A DNA stretch of 64,000 nt from Pseudorhodoferax sp. Leaf267 (GTDB lineage Bacteria; Pseudomonadota; Gammaproteobacteria; Burkholderiales; Burkholderiaceae_C): the NCBI RefSeq assembly GCF_001422405.1, contig NZ_LMMV01000021.1:124858-188857 (forward strand), given 5' to 3'. Positions 1 through 9,503 of this stretch are shown in pieces (positions within the stretch are counted from its first letter, which is position 1; every line of letters starts with the position of its first letter). The notes beneath the pieces were generated by a model. It did no database searches, was not told the DNA's origin, and saw only the letters and a program-made list of their open reading frames with translations. Made by a program: the position numbers and the translations under genes.

Positions 1-2189
1 GCGGCGCGGTCGACATCCACGTCGATGTAGCGCCCACCGGTGAGGCGCTCGGCCAGCGCGGACGAGACCCCGGGCACGCCCTTGACCGCTGATTCGATCT
101 GCGCCGCGAGCCGGTCGATGGTGACCAGGTCCGCACCCGCCACCTTGATGCCGACAGGGCTCTTGATGCCGGTCGCCAGCATGTCGATGCGGTTGCGGAT
201 CGGCGGCACCCACACGTTGGACAGGCCTGGCACCTGGACAACACGGTCCAGCTCCTCGACCAGCCTGTCCGGCGTCATGCCCGGTCGCCATTGGTCGCGC
301 GGCTTGAACTGCACAGTCGTCTCAAACATTTCTAGCGGTGCCGGGTCGGTCGCCGTGTCGGCGCGGCCGGCCTTGCCGAAGACGCGTGCCACCTCCGGCA
401 CGGTCTTGATCAACCGGTCGGTTTGTTGCAGCAATGCCGATGCCTTGGAGATCGAGAGGCCCGGCAGCGCCGACGGCATGTACAGCAGGTCGCCTTCGTC
501 CAGCGGTGGCATGAACTCGCCGCCCAGGCGCGACAACGGAATAACCGTCACGGCCAGGACCAGCGTCGCTACCACCAGCGTCGCCTTGGGCCAGCGCAGC
601 ACCGCTTCGAGCGCCGGCCGGTACAGAGCCATGAGGCCCCGGTTCACCGGGTTGGCGCTCTCCTTCGGAATGTGCCCTCGGATGAGGTAGCCCATCAGCA
701 CTGGCACCAATGTGACCGACAAGCCGGCCGCTGCGGCCATGGCATAGGTCTTGGTGAACGCCAGGGGAGCGAACAGCCGGCCCTCCTGCGCCTCCAGCGT
801 GAACACGGGAAGGAACGACAAGGTGATGACCAACAGCGAGAAGAACAGCGCCGGCCCCACTTCGACCGAGGCCTGCGTGATGAGCGTCCAGCGTTCGATC
901 ACGTTTGGCGGCCTGCCGTGCAGGGCCTCGAAATGCTCCAGGTGCTTGTGCGCCGCCTCGACCAGCACGACGCTGGCATCGACCATGGCGCCCAGGGCGA
1001 TGGCGATGCCACCCAGGCTGAGGATGTTGGCGCTGATGCCCTGCCAGTGCATCACGGTGAAGGCGGTCAGCACCCCCACCGGCAGCGTCACCACCGCGAC
1101 CAGCGCGGAGCGCAGGTGGAACAGGAACACTGCGCACACCAGCGCCACCACGACGAACTCTTCCACCAGCTTCTCGCGCAGCGTGGTCACGGCCCGGTCG
1201 ATCAGCCTGGACCGGTCGTAGGTCTCCACCACCTCCACGCCGGGCGGCAGGCTGGCCTTCAACCCGGCCAGTTTGGCCTTGACGGCCTCGATGGTCGAGC
1301 GCGCGTTCTTGCCCGAGCGCATGACCACCACACCACCGGCAACCTCGCCCTCCCCGTCCAGCTCGGCAACGCCGCGCCGCATCTCCGGCCCCAGCTGCAC
1401 GAAGGCCACATCACGCAGCAGCACGGGCGTGGCGCCGCTGGCAGACAGCGGGATGGAGCGGAAGTCGTCCAGCGACTTCAGAAAGCCCTGCGAGCGCACC
1501 ATGTACTCGGTCTCGGCCATCTCGACGACGGAGCCGCCCGAGGCTTGATTCGCATTCTTCAGAGCCTCGACGACCATGCGCTGCGTCACCCCGAGCGCGC
1601 GCATCCTGTCCGCATCCAGCACCACCTGGTACTGGCGCACCATGCCGCCCACGCTGGCAACCTCGGCCACGTCCGGCACGGTCTTCAACTCGAACTTCAG
1701 GAACCAGTCGTTCAGCGCACGCAGCTGCCCCAGGTCGTTCTTGCCGGTGCGGTCGACCAGCGCGTACATGTAGACCCAGCCCACACCCGTCGCATCGGGC
1801 CCGAGCGCCGCCGTGGCCCCCGGCGGCAACCTGCCCTGCACCTGGTTCAGGTATTCGACAACGCGCGAGCGCGCCCAGTACGGATCGGTCTTGTCGTCGA
1901 ACAGGATGTAGACGAACGAGTCGCCGAAGAAGCTGTAGCCGCGCACCGTCTTGGCCCCTGGCACGCTCAGCATCGTCGTGGTCAGCGGGTAGGTGACCAG
2001 GTCTTCCACCACCTGCGGCGGCTTGCCGGGGTAGGTGGTGCGCACGATGACCTGGGTGTCCGAGAGGTCGGGAAGTGCATCCACCGGGGTGCGCGCAACG
2101 GACCACAGGCCCGCAGCTACCAGCGCGACGGTCGCGAGCAGCACAAGAAAGCGGTTGCCGATGGACCATCGGATGAGTGCGGCAATCAC
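1..2189 (-). CDS. cusA: CusA-type heavy-metal RND efflux pump, 3' end outside window
   Basis: Inner-membrane proton-driven pump of a tripartite Cu(I)/Ag(I) exporter working with CusB and CusC. About 729 residues are visible of a family length near 1040. The N-terminus reads [18 protein letters not shown], the usual first membrane helix, followed by [15 protein letters not shown], typical of metal RND pumps. Around residue 390-400 the transmembrane motif [19 protein letters not shown] has the MVDA form of the Cu/Ag (HME4) subgroup, not the DFG..VDGAV form of Zn/Co/Cd pumps. The start is GTG at 2187-2189, overlapping the TGA of cusB (GTGA), so the two are translationally coupled. Last visible gene of the operon that begins near 10334. 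Family is certain; Cu/Ag specificity is inferred from the motif and the neighbours. Confidence 0.93.
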   Translation of the reverse strand, partial: MIAALIRWSIGNRFLVLLATVALVAAGLWSVARTPVDALPDLSDTQVIVRTTYPGKPPQVVEDLVTYPLTTTMLSVPGAKTVRGYSFFGDSFVYILFDDKTDPYWARSRVVEYLNQVQGRLPPGATAALGPDATGVGWVYMYALVDRTGKNDLGQLRALNDWFLKFELKTVPDVAEVASVGGMVRQYQVVLDADRMRALGVTQRMVVEALKNANQASGGSVVEMAETEYMVRSQGFLKSLDDFRSIPLSASGATPVLLRDVAFVQLGPEMRRGVAELDGEGEVAGGVVVMRSGKNARSTIEAVKAKLAGLKASLPPGVEVVETYDRSRLIDRAVTTLREKLVEEFVVVALVCAVFLFHLRSALVAVVTLPVGVLTAFTVMHWQGISANILSLGGIAIALGAMVDASVVLVEAAHKHLEHFEALHGRPPNVIERWTLITQASVEVGPALFFSLLVITLSFLPVFTLEAQEGRLFAPLAFTKTYAMAAAAGLSVTLVPVLMGYLIRGHIPKESANPVNRGLMALYRPALEAVLRWPKATLVVATLVLAVTVIPLSRLGGEFMPPLDEGDLLYMPSALPGLSISKASALLQQTDRLIKTVPEVARVFGKAGRADTATDPAPLEMFETTVQFKPRDQWRPGMTPDRLVEELDRVVQVPGLSNVWVPPIRNRIDMLATGIKSPVGIKVAGADLVTIDRLAAQIESAVKGVPGVSSALAERLTGGRYIDVDVDRA

Positions 2190-3682
2190 TTCGCAGCTCC
2201 GGCTTTCTGCACGCTCACCAGCTCCCAATCCATGGGGCCACCCCCCTTGAATGTGAAGTCGACGGTGTCGCCTGGCTTGATGCCCGCGAAAGCACCCGCA
2301 TCCGCCTTGCCGAACCCCATGGTCATCGCCGGCCATTGCAGCGCGGGCACCGGGCCATGCGAGATGGTGATGCCGCCGGCATCGGCACTCTCCACCTTGC
2401 CGCTGGCGCGGTAGACACCGACCGGCGCCGACGCAGCAGCCGCTGCGGGCATGGGCGACGCAGCACCCATGGCGCCCAGCACCGACTTGAGCCGCGCCTC
2501 GGAGTCGATGAGGAACTGGCCGCTGGTCACCACTTCGTCACCCTCGCGCAGGCCTTGCAGCACTTCGAGCTGCTCGCCCAGATCGGCGCCGAGCGTGACC
2601 TCACGCGGCGCGAAGGCGCCCCCCTCCTGCCGCACGATGACCACGGCGCGCATACCCGTGCGGATGACGGCTTCGGCCGGCACGACCAGGCGCGAGGCCG
2701 TGGCACCTGCCACCTGCAGTTTGAGCAGCATGCCCGGGACCAGCCTGCCCGCCGTGTTGTCTACCTCGAAGCGCGCCTGCAGCGTGCGGGTGCTCGCGCT
2801 GATCTGGGGCAGTATTTCCTTGAGCTGCCCCTCGAACGCCTGCGACGGGTCGGCTTGCAGCGCGGCCCGCACCTTCTGGCCGCGCACGAGCCGCACGGCC
2901 TGGGCCTCCGGCACTTCTGCCACCGCCCAGACCTTCGCCAGGCCCGCGATGCGAAACAGCGTCATACCGGGCGACACCGCCACACCCTCGCGCACGCCCA
3001 ACTCTGCCACTACGCCGCTGCTGGGGGCGCTCAGGGTGAACCGTGCCTGGGCGGTGCCTGTCGCCTCGCTCTGCTGCACCAACGCGTCCGGAATCGACAT
3101 GGCACGCATGCGGTCGCGGGCCGCGGCGACGAGATCCGGCGCGGCGCCCGCCCGCTGCAGCGCCAGCAGCTCGTTCTGCGGCGCCAACCACTCGGGCGCG
3201 AAGAGGGTGGCGAGCGCCTGGCCCTTGCGGACCTGCTCCATCGGGGCGCGCACGGCGAGCCGCTCCACGTAGCCCGACACGCGGCTCTGCACGGCGACGC
3301 TCAAGCGTTCATCGAACTGCACTGCACCGACCGCTTCGAAGGACGAGGTCACCTCGGTGCGTTTCACCATGGCGGTGCGCATTCCCAGGTTCTGCTGCAC
3401 GCCAGGGCTGATCTTCACGCCGGCATCGCCCGCCGCGTCGGCGTAGACGGGCACCAGTTGCATGTCCATGAACGGGGACTTGCCCGGCTTGTCGAAGCGC
3501 GGCCCCGGCACCATGGGGTCATGCCAGTACAGTGGCGTGCGATCATCGGCCGACGCTGCGGCCGCCGGCCCCATGCCGGTGCTGGGCGCTGCAGGCTGGG
3601 TGGATCGACCGGCGAAGAAGCCACCGGCCGCCAGCAAGATGGCGGCTGCCGCCATGGCGGCGATACGTGCTGCGCGCTTCAT
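2186..3682 (-). CDS. cusB: CusB-type periplasmic adaptor with fused CusF domain
   Basis: Membrane-fusion protein joining CusA to CusC, 498 residues. An N-terminal signal/anchor helix (about residues 4-24) is followed by a heavy-metal-binding domain at about 52-80 (YWHDPMVPG ... [12 protein letters not shown]). Then come the lipoyl/barrel and hairpin domains of RND adaptors. The last 75 residues or so form a CusF-like beta barrel with the full H..W..M.M ligand set ([14 protein letters not shown]). This makes it longer than E. coli CusB (about 407). It overlaps cusC by 4 bp (ATGA) and cusA by 3 bp. The fusion suggests the copper-chaperone function is tethered directly to the adaptor, in addition to the free CusF at 5411-5725. 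Confidence 0.93.
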   Translation of the reverse strand: MKRAARIAAMAAAAILLAAGGFFAGRSTQPAAPSTGMGPAAAASADDRTPLYWHDPMVPGPRFDKPGKSPFMDMQLVPVYADAAGDAGVKISPGVQQNLGMRTAMVKRTEVTSSFEAVGAVQFDERLSVAVQSRVSGYVERLAVRAPMEQVRKGQALATLFAPEWLAPQNELLALQRAGAAPDLVAAARDRMRAMSIPDALVQQSEATGTAQARFTLSAPSSGVVAELGVREGVAVSPGMTLFRIAGLAKVWAVAEVPEAQAVRLVRGQKVRAALQADPSQAFEGQLKEILPQISASTRTLQARFEVDNTAGRLVPGMLLKLQVAGATASRLVVPAEAVIRTGMRAVVIVRQEGGAFAPREVTLGADLGEQLEVLQGLREGDEVVTSGQFLIDSEARLKSVLGAMGAASPMPAAAAASAPVGVYRASGKVESADAGGITISHGPVPALQWPAMTMGFGKADAGAFAGIKPGDTVDFTFKGGGPMDWELVSVQKAGAAK

Positions 3683-4911
3683 GGTGCGACCCCGTCGACG
3701 ATGGGCTTCAGGGCGAGTTGGGCCTGCGCCTTGGCCAGATCGCGCTGCAGCGTCAGTAGCTTGCGCTGTGCCTGCACCTCGGCATGCCGGGACTCGAACA
3801 GCGCCGTCAGCGCAGTCTGGTTGGAGCGGTACGCCGCCATCACCAGCTGCGTGCGCTGCTGGGCCGGGGCCAGCACCGCAGCGCGGTAACTGTCGACGCG
3901 GCCCGCCAGGCGCACGGCATCGCTGGCGAGCGCGCGGTACTCGCCACGGGCCATGCGTTCGGCCTCCGCCCTGCTGGCTTCGGCCTTGTCGGCCAGCGCG
4001 AGCTTCGATGCGACATCGCGGTCCTGCCGCTGGGCGGGGGCGATGGCGAGCGGGATGCTGACGCCGACCGACACCATGTCCGGGTAGCCGGCGCGCTGCC
4101 CGTAGCTCAGCTCCCAGGTCCAGTTCGGGCTGCGGTTCGCGCGGGCGAGACCCGCTTCATCGCTGGCCAGCACGACCCCGCGCTGCGCGGCTACTACGGC
4201 CGGATGGCGCTCGACATAGCGTGCCTCCGTCACGTCGTCGAAGGCCGCCGGCGCCGCCAGCACGTCCACGCGCGCGCCGACCCACCGTTCCAGCGCCGCG
4301 TGGGCAGCCGCCTGCTGTTGGCGCAACTCAGCTGATTCGTCCTCGACCATGCCCAAGGCCGCGGCCCATCCCAACGCCTCGTGGGCGCTGCCTGCTGCGG
4401 ACGACTGGCGTGCGCGCGCCGCCGCCAGGTCCTCCCGGGCGTGGCGCTCGTTCAGCGCGGTCCACTGCATGGCCTGTCCGGCAAAGTAGGCATCCAGATA
4501 GGCCAGGCCGGTCTGCAGGCGGACCTCGGCTGCGGTGGTCCGCAGCGAGGCGGCCTCCAGGCCCACCATCGCATCGGCGGCCGCTTGCCGCGCCGCGCGC
4601 TTCTCGGCAGACAGCCATTCCTGGCCCACGCCGATGCGCTTCATCGTCATCACATCGCGCGTGCTGAACCGGTCGCCGCCGGAGACGGGCAGGTTGTCGA
4701 TGCCGGCGCGCAGCACCGGGTCGGGCAGTTGGCCCGCGGCGCGTGCGGCCTCGGTGGCGCCGAGCACGCCGGCGCGCGCGGCCCTGGCGGCTTCAGACCG
4801 TTGAACGGCCTGGCGCAGGGCTTCGTCGAGCGTGAAAGATTCCGCCCCTGCAAAAGCGGGCAACAACGAGACAGCCATGGCGGCTGTGCGCATGAAAAAA
4901 AGTATGGGCAT
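3679..4911 (-). CDS. cusC: CusC-type TolC-family outer-membrane channel
   Basis: Outer-membrane factor of the Cus efflux system, 410 residues. A cleavable signal peptide (RTAAMAVSLLPAFAGAES) leads into FTLDEALRQAVQRS, the usual start of the TolC family. Long amphipathic helices follow (for example KRAARQAAADAMVGLEAASL). I see no lipobox cysteine, unlike E. coli CusC. ATG at 4911 has GGAG five bases upstream. It ends in a 4-bp ATGA overlap with cusB. One of three TolC-family genes in the window (also 8106-9503 and 34919-36181). Confidence 0.9.
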   Translation of the reverse strand: MPILFFMRTAAMAVSLLPAFAGAESFTLDEALRQAVQRSEAARAARAGVLGATEAARAAGQLPDPVLRAGIDNLPVSGGDRFSTRDVMTMKRIGVGQEWLSAEKRAARQAAADAMVGLEAASLRTTAAEVRLQTGLAYLDAYFAGQAMQWTALNERHAREDLAAARARQSSAAGSAHEALGWAAALGMVEDESAELRQQQAAAHAALERWVGARVDVLAAPAAFDDVTEARYVERHPAVVAAQRGVVLASDEAGLARANRSPNWTWELSYGQRAGYPDMVSVGVSIPLAIAPAQRQDRDVASKLALADKAEASRAEAERMARGEYRALASDAVRLAGRVDSYRAAVLAPAQQRTQLVMAAYRSNQTALTALFESRHAEVQAQRKLLTLQRDLAKAQAQLALKPIVDGVAP

Positions 4912-4987
4912 GAAAACTCCGTGAACGAATGGCAGCGATGCCGGATGCGGTCGTGCCGCACCGGCGCCTGTCAGTCAACGGAGAGAT

Positions 4988-5371
4988 TCAAACCCGGAGT
5001 CGCAGCGTGGCGAGGAAGACGGCGGCCGGCGGTGGCCGCGCCAACGGTGCGGCCGTCCAGCGGATGGCCTGCGCGTCTGCGGGCTGCAGCGTGAATGGCA
5101 GCACGAACAGCTGCAGCAGCAGCGGCGCCGCCACCGCCGGGACCTTCACGGTGTCCAGCGACTGCGGCGCACCAGCAGAAAACTGCGCGCACAGGGCCGG
5201 CTGCTCCGCGTCCATGCCCTCGCAAGGCTCGCCTGCGGCCATCCTCTCGGCCATGGCGGCTGCAGTCTGCTGGGTCGGGCACACATAGTTCGCCAACGCC
5301 AGCTGCGCGAACAGCAGCGAGAGCACCACGCAGAACGTGGTGGTCAGGCGGCGGAACAAGCGTCGGTTCAT
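4988..5371 (-). CDS. small exported hypothetical protein of the copper operon
   Basis: 127 residues. The N-terminal signal peptide (RRLTTTFCVVLSLLFAQLALA) is followed by a short mature part with four cysteines (NYVC, EPC, ALC and the signal-region Cys) and a hydrophobic stretch near VAAPLLLQLFVLPFTLQPA. No domain is recognised. It lies between cusF and cusC in the same direction, with 39 bp to cusF and 76 bp to cusC. Context suggests a periplasmic accessory factor for copper handling; the function is unknown. Confidence 0.6.
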   Translation of the reverse strand: MNRRLFRRLTTTFCVVLSLLFAQLALANYVCPTQQTAAAMAERMAAGEPCEGMDAEQPALCAQFSAGAPQSLDTVKVPAVAAPLLLQLFVLPFTLQPADAQAIRWTAAPLARPPPAAVFLATLRLRV

Positions 5372-5410
5372 GGAGGTGCGCAGTCTAGCGCCGGTGGCTC
5401 AGCCTCGGCC

Positions 5411-5725
5411 TCAGTTGGTGGTCTGGATGGACATGACCGTGAACGCACCGTTGATCTTGTCAGCCGTGAACTTCACCTTGTCGCCGTCCTTCACTGTGTC
5501 GAGCATCTTGGGGTCCGCGACGCGAAACACCATGCTCATGGCGCCCATGTCGAGGTTCGGAATCGGCCCGTGGCGCAGGGAGATCTTGCCCTGCTCCTTG
5601 TCGATTTTCCGGACCTCACCCTCGACCAGGGGAGCGGCTGCCGATGCTGGTGCGGTTTGGGTTTGCGCCTGTGCGCCAAGGGTGGTGGCGAGAACGGCAG
5701 CGGCGAGGATGTGAGAGAGCTTCAT
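5411..5725 (-). CDS. cusF: CusF-like periplasmic copper/silver chaperone
   Basis: Small periplasmic metallochaperone that hands Cu(I)/Ag(I) to the Cus pump. 104 residues, with a signal peptide MKLSHILAAAVLATTLGAQA. The metal site reads HGPIPNLDMGAMSM. It aligns with the H-x7-W-x2-M-x-M site of E. coli CusF, but the tryptophan position is methionine. The start at 5725 was chosen over an upstream in-frame extension because it begins exactly at the signal peptide. It follows the DUF411 gene with an 11-bp gap and has AAGGAAACC upstream as ribosome binding site. Confidence 0.9.
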   Translation of the reverse strand: MKLSHILAAAVLATTLGAQAQTQTAPASAAAPLVEGEVRKIDKEQGKISLRHGPIPNLDMGAMSMVFRVADPKMLDTVKDGDKVKFTADKINGAFTVMSIQTTN

Positions 5726-5736
5726 GGTGGTTTCCT

Positions 5737-6195
5737 TCAAGATTGCGGATAGCGGGCAAAGACGGTCTCGCGCCCACGCTTGTCGATCAGCAGAACGACG
5801 TAGGGGTCTCGGGTATCCCCCATCTCCATCCCGGGCGACCCGACCGGCATGTCCGGTACGGTGAGCCCGATGGCGGGCGGCTTCATGGCAAGCAGGCGCT
5901 TGACCTCGGCCGCAGGTACGTGGCCTTCGACCACGTATCCGTTGACGATGCCGGTGTGACAACTGCCGAACTTGTCCGGCAAGCCGTACTTGCGGCGCGT
6001 GTTCGAAGGGTCCTGCACCTCTGTGACCTTCACTACAAAGCCAGCCGCCTTCAGGTGATCCACCCAAGCGCCACAGCAACCGCAAGTCGGGCTCTTGAAC
6101 ACCTCCATCGGCGGAAGGGACGTGGCGGCAAGGGCCGGCAGGCCATGCGCCGCCGCACCCACAGCCAGCGCAAGGACGACGTTGCGGCGCTTCAC
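5737..6195 (-). CDS. DUF411 metal-binding periplasmic protein
   Basis: 152 residues with a signal peptide (ALAVGAAAHGLPALAA). The mature part starts with the conserved SPTCGCCGAWVDHL motif, two near-adjacent cysteine pairs in a thioredoxin-like setting, followed by GSCHTGIVNGYVVEGHVPA, the second conserved block of DUF411. This family is repeatedly found in copper and mercury resistance loci and is believed to bind metal; no enzymatic activity is established that I know of. It overlaps the cupredoxin gene by 4 bp (6192-6195), so it belongs to the same operon. Confidence 0.87.
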   Translation of the reverse strand: MKRRNVVLALAVGAAAHGLPALAATSLPPMEVFKSPTCGCCGAWVDHLKAAGFVVKVTEVQDPSNTRRKYGLPDKFGSCHTGIVNGYVVEGHVPAAEVKRLLAMKPPAIGLTVPDMPVGSPGMEMGDTRDPYVVLLIDKRGRETVFARYPQS

Positions 6196-6695
6196 TTGAC
6201 GGTCACCTTGCCGACCATGCCGGCTTCAAAATGCCCGGGCAGCAAGCAGGCGAATTGAAACTCGCCCGCCTGGGTGAACTGCCACACGATCTCGCCGCTC
6301 TGGCCGGGCTTGACGTGGGCCATGTAGGCCTCGTCGTGCTCCATGCCGGGGTTCTTCTTCATCTGCTCGGCGTGCTTCTTGAGTTCCGCAGGGGTGCCGA
6401 GCACCATCTCGTGCAGCACCTGGCCCTTGTTCCTGGGCACGATCTTGACGATCTCGCCGCGCTTGACGGTGATGTCCGCCGGGCTGAATCGCATCGTGTC
6501 GGCCATGTCGACCGTGATGGTGCGCGTTGCCTTCTTGGGATCGCCTTCCTGGCCAAAGGCCGTCGCCTCGACCTTGGACGCATCGAACTTGCGCGCGCTG
6601 TGTGTTTCGTCGCCGTGGGCGAACGACAACGAGGTGGCAGAAAGTGCGCCGACGGTTGCGATGACGACGAGAAGGTTCTTGGTTGCGAATGGCAT
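6192..6695 (-). CDS. periplasmic cupredoxin (CopI-like)
   Basis: Type-1-copper-fold electron carrier or copper-binding protein, 167 residues. The signal peptide ends about LSFAHGDE. Cupredoxin blocks: MRFSPADITVKRGEIVKIV, then VLHEMVLG with one histidine ligand, then FACLLPGHFEAGMVGKV with the Cys/His/Met ligands in loop order C-x4-H-x4-M. An additional Met/His-rich stretch (EQMKKNPGMEHDEAYMAH) may bind more copper. It lies 28 bp downstream of the multicopper oxidase, for which it could be an electron partner. CopI of purple bacteria is the closest family known to me. Confidence 0.88.
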   Translation of the reverse strand: MPFATKNLLVVIATVGALSATSLSFAHGDETHSARKFDASKVEATAFGQEGDPKKATRTITVDMADTMRFSPADITVKRGEIVKIVPRNKGQVLHEMVLGTPAELKKHAEQMKKNPGMEHDEAYMAHVKPGQSGEIVWQFTQAGEFQFACLLPGHFEAGMVGKVTVK

Positions 6696-6723
6696 GGTGT
6701 GATTCCTTTCAGGTGGGAGTTAA

Positions 6724-8094
6724 TTAGTGACCGGTGTGCGCGCCGGAAGGCTTGCGCACGTTGAGCGTGTTGGCGTCCGCTGCGGGCGAGGGTGCGCGGG
6801 CAGGTTGTTGGACTTCGCCGTTGAACTCATAGGACACGGTGCCGGCCGGGTGCTTGTAAGGTGCAGGCTCCTTGTAGTCGCCAGGCCTCACGTCATCGCG
6901 CACCTTCACGACGCTGAACATGCCCCCCATCTCAATGGGACCGAAAGGCCCGGTGCCCGTCATCATGGGCAAGGTGTTGTCGGGCAGTGGCATTTCCATG
7001 GAGCCCATGTCGGCCATGCCCTTGTCGCCCATCACCATGTAGTCGGGTACCAGCTTGGTGATGCGCTCGGCCACGCCCTTGTGGTCGACGCCAATCATGT
7101 TGGGCACGTCGTGCCCCATGGCATTCATCGTGTGGTGCGACTTGTGACAGTGGATTGCCCAATCGCCTGCGGCAGCATCGAACTCGAAAGCCCGCATCTG
7201 GCCTACCGCGATGTCGGTCGTCACCTCCGGCCACCGGGCCGAGGGCGGCACCCAGCCGCCGTCCGTGCCGGTCACATAGAAGTGCGGCCCGTGCATGTGG
7301 ATCGGGTGGTTGGTCATCGTCAGGTTGCCAACGCGCACGCGCACCCGGTCGCCGGTGCGGCACACCAGGCTGTCGATGCCCGGGAACACGCGGCTGTTCC
7401 AGGTCCACATGTTGAAATTCGTCATCTCGGCGGTCTTCGGCGTGGCGGCCCCGGGCTCGATGTCGTAGGACGCAAGCAGGAAGACGAAGTCCCGGTCCAC
7501 GCGCATCTGCCGCTGGTCCTTGGGATGGATGACGAACATGCCCATCATGCCCATGGCCATCTGCGTCATCTCGTCCGCATGCGGGTGGTACATGTGCGTG
7601 CCGGCGCGCAGCAGCGTGAACTCGTAGACGAAGGTCTTGCCCACGGGGATGTGCGGTTGCGTGAGGCCGCCGACGCCATCCATGCCGCTTGGCAGCATGA
7701 TGCCGTGCCAGTGCACCGTGGTGTGCTCGGGCAGCTTGTTGGTGACGAAGATGCGCACGCGGTCGCCTTCGACCGCTTCGATGGTCGGGCCTGGGCTGGA
7801 GCCGTTGTAGCCCCACAGGTTGGCCTTCATGCCCGGTGCGAACTCTCGCACGACCGGTTCGGCCACCAGATGAAATTCCTTCACGCCATTGTTCATGCGC
7901 CAGGGAAGACTCCACCCATTGAGCGTGGCCACCGGGTTGTAGGGCCGGCCCGTGCTGGGCATCAGCAAGGGTTGCATGGCCGGCGACGTCTGGTAGATCG
8001 CCTCCGGCAGGGATGCGGCACCGACGCGGCTGACAGCCGCGGCGCCCAGGGCGACGGCACCGGCCGTCTTGAAGAAGTTTCTGCGGTTCGACAT
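6724..8094 (-). CDS. Tat-exported multicopper oxidase (cuprous oxidase, CopA/CueO group)
   Basis: Periplasmic oxidase that probably oxidises Cu(I) to the less toxic Cu(II); 456 residues. A twin-arginine signal (NRRNFFKTAGAVALGAAA) opens the protein. Copper ligands seen: HWHG (128-131), YHPHADEM (169-176), NHPIHMHG, and the C-terminal HCHKSHHTMNAM with type-1/trinuclear ligands in HCH-x3-H-x4-M order. A Met-rich segment (MVMGDKGMADMGSMEMPLP) resembles the methionine-rich insert of cuprous oxidases. The ATG at 8094 was preferred to an upstream TTG at 8109 because it starts the Tat signal. It follows the TolC gene by 11 bp. Confidence 0.92.
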   Translation of the reverse strand: MSNRRNFFKTAGAVALGAAAVSRVGAASLPEAIYQTSPAMQPLLMPSTGRPYNPVATLNGWSLPWRMNNGVKEFHLVAEPVVREFAPGMKANLWGYNGSSPGPTIEAVEGDRVRIFVTNKLPEHTTVHWHGIMLPSGMDGVGGLTQPHIPVGKTFVYEFTLLRAGTHMYHPHADEMTQMAMGMMGMFVIHPKDQRQMRVDRDFVFLLASYDIEPGAATPKTAEMTNFNMWTWNSRVFPGIDSLVCRTGDRVRVRVGNLTMTNHPIHMHGPHFYVTGTDGGWVPPSARWPEVTTDIAVGQMRAFEFDAAAGDWAIHCHKSHHTMNAMGHDVPNMIGVDHKGVAERITKLVPDYMVMGDKGMADMGSMEMPLPDNTLPMMTGTGPFGPIEMGGMFSVVKVRDDVRPGDYKEPAPYKHPAGTVSYEFNGEVQQPARAPSPAADANTLNVRKPSGAHTGH

Positions 8095-8105
8095 GTGGAT
8101 TTCTT

Positions 8106-9503
8106 TCAATGGCCAGCGGCCGCTTCGGAGGCACCGCCGGGCGCAGCACCCAACGCACTGCCGCCCGGTGAGCGGCCCGTCAATGCGCTCTGCAGATTGG
8201 TTTCGGCGACCCAGAAGTCGCGCAGGGCTTGCACGTAATCCGCAACCCCACGCACCTGTTCGCGCGAGTCGGACAGCAGCTCGAAAACGCTGATCAGCAT
8301 GCCGTTGTAGCGCAGCAGGTTTTCTTCGGAGATGCGCTTGCGCAGCGGCACGACCTCGTCGCGGTAGTGCCTGGCCAGGTCGAAGGCCGTGCGGTAGGCT
8401 CCGTAGGATTCGCGCACCTCGGACTGGGCATTGACGGCCACTTCCGCTGTGCGATGCACCGCCTGCATGTACACCGCTTCGGCCCGGTTGGTCCGCACCG
8501 ATCCGAAGTCGAACAAGGGAAGCTCCAGTTCGATCTCGAACCCGTTCGCCCGCGGGCTACCGCTCTCGCTCTTGTTGGTGTAGCCCACCTCCAGCACGTT
8601 GATGAAGCGGGTGGCCTTGGTGAGTCCATAGGCGCTTGCAGTAGAGGCCGCCGCGCGCTTGGCCATCAACACGTCCAGCCGTTTTTCCAGAGCTGTCCGC
8701 TCGGCATCCACCGGCTGCGTTGGTGCTTTCGGCAGATCGGGCAGCCGGTCAGGCAGCTTGAAGCCGAGTTGCTCTCCCGACAAGCCGAGCAGCCTGATCA
8801 ATCGCTCGCGCTCGGCTTGGGCTTGCTGCTGCGCTCTGGCCAGGCTCGCCGTCGCGTCGGCATAGAACGCCTGCTCGCGCATCTGCGCCAACTTGTTGAA
8901 ATTGCCGGCCAACACCATGCGCCGGGCCAGCTCGTTCGAAGCATCGGCTGCTTCCTTCACCTGGCTGTAGTAGCGCACCAGCTCCTGTGCCGCCACGGCG
9001 CCGAAGTAAGCTCGACGCGTCTCCGACGCGACGCCAACGGCTTCGTAGGCGGCCTGGAATTGCGCCTGCTCGAAGTTGCGCTGCTGCATCTGCGTCGCTC
9101 TCGGCATGGTGATGATGCTCAGGATGTTGAACATCACCGCGCGCTCGATCTCGACGACACCGGAACCCGACATCCGTCCGAAACTCAGCAAGGGATTGGG
9201 GAGCCGGCCCGCCTGCACCAGACTGGCCTCGGCGATGCCGAGCTGCTGGAGGTTGGCCTGCAGCCCACGGTTGTTGAGCAGCGCCAGTTCGACAGCGGTG
9301 TCTGCGCTCAAGGGCTGCTTCAGGAGGTCTGCGACGCGCAGCCTGGCTGCACTCGAATCCTGATCGGTTCGCTGCAGGGCGACCGACTGCCCGGTCCTCT
9401 CCTTGGTGAGATCGGACACGCGGCCCATGCCGCCGTCGGGCGAGTAGGAAGCGCAGCCTGCCAGGACCAGGACAGCGCTGGCTGCCACGGTGAGGCGCAT
9501 CAT
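8106..9503 (-). CDS. TolC-family outer-membrane lipoprotein
   Basis: 465 residues. The N-terminus MRLTVAASAVLVLAGCASYS contains a lipobox (LAGC), so the protein is probably lipid-anchored. The remainder has the coiled-coil helices of the TolC family (for example TATQMQQRNFEQAQFQAAYE-like heptads) and ends in an Ala/Gly-rich tail. It is not next to its own RND pump but inside the copper operon, between a small Met/His-rich protein and the multicopper oxidase; this arrangement is common in betaproteobacterial copper loci. ATG at 9503 overlaps the upstream TGA (ATGATG). Confidence 0.87.
   Translation of the reverse strand: MMRLTVAASAVLVLAGCASYSPDGGMGRVSDLTKERTGQSVALQRTDQDSSAARLRVADLLKQPLSADTAVELALLNNRGLQANLQQLGIAEASLVQAGRLPNPLLSFGRMSGSGVVEIERAVMFNILSIITMPRATQMQQRNFEQAQFQAAYEAVGVASETRRAYFGAVAAQELVRYYSQVKEAADASNELARRMVLAGNFNKLAQMREQAFYADATASLARAQQQAQAERERLIRLLGLSGEQLGFKLPDRLPDLPKAPTQPVDAERTALEKRLDVLMAKRAAASTASAYGLTKATRFINVLEVGYTNKSESGSPRANGFEIELELPLFDFGSVRTNRAEAVYMQAVHRTAEVAVNAQSEVRESYGAYRTAFDLARHYRDEVVPLRKRISEENLLRYNGMLISVFELLSDSREQVRGVADYVQALRDFWVAETNLQSALTGRSPGGSALGAAPGGASEAAAGH

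Noticed and set aside
423-2414. A long plus-strand open frame opposite cusA, and others opposite cusB, the multicopper oxidase and the CPD ATPase.
   Set aside because: Same reason: low-complexity His/Arg/Gln sequence with no start signal, antisense to certain genes.
8095-8109. TTG start five codons before the multicopper oxidase ATG.
   Set aside because: The ATG at 8094 begins the Tat signal directly; the TTG has no ribosome binding site and overlaps the upstream stop.
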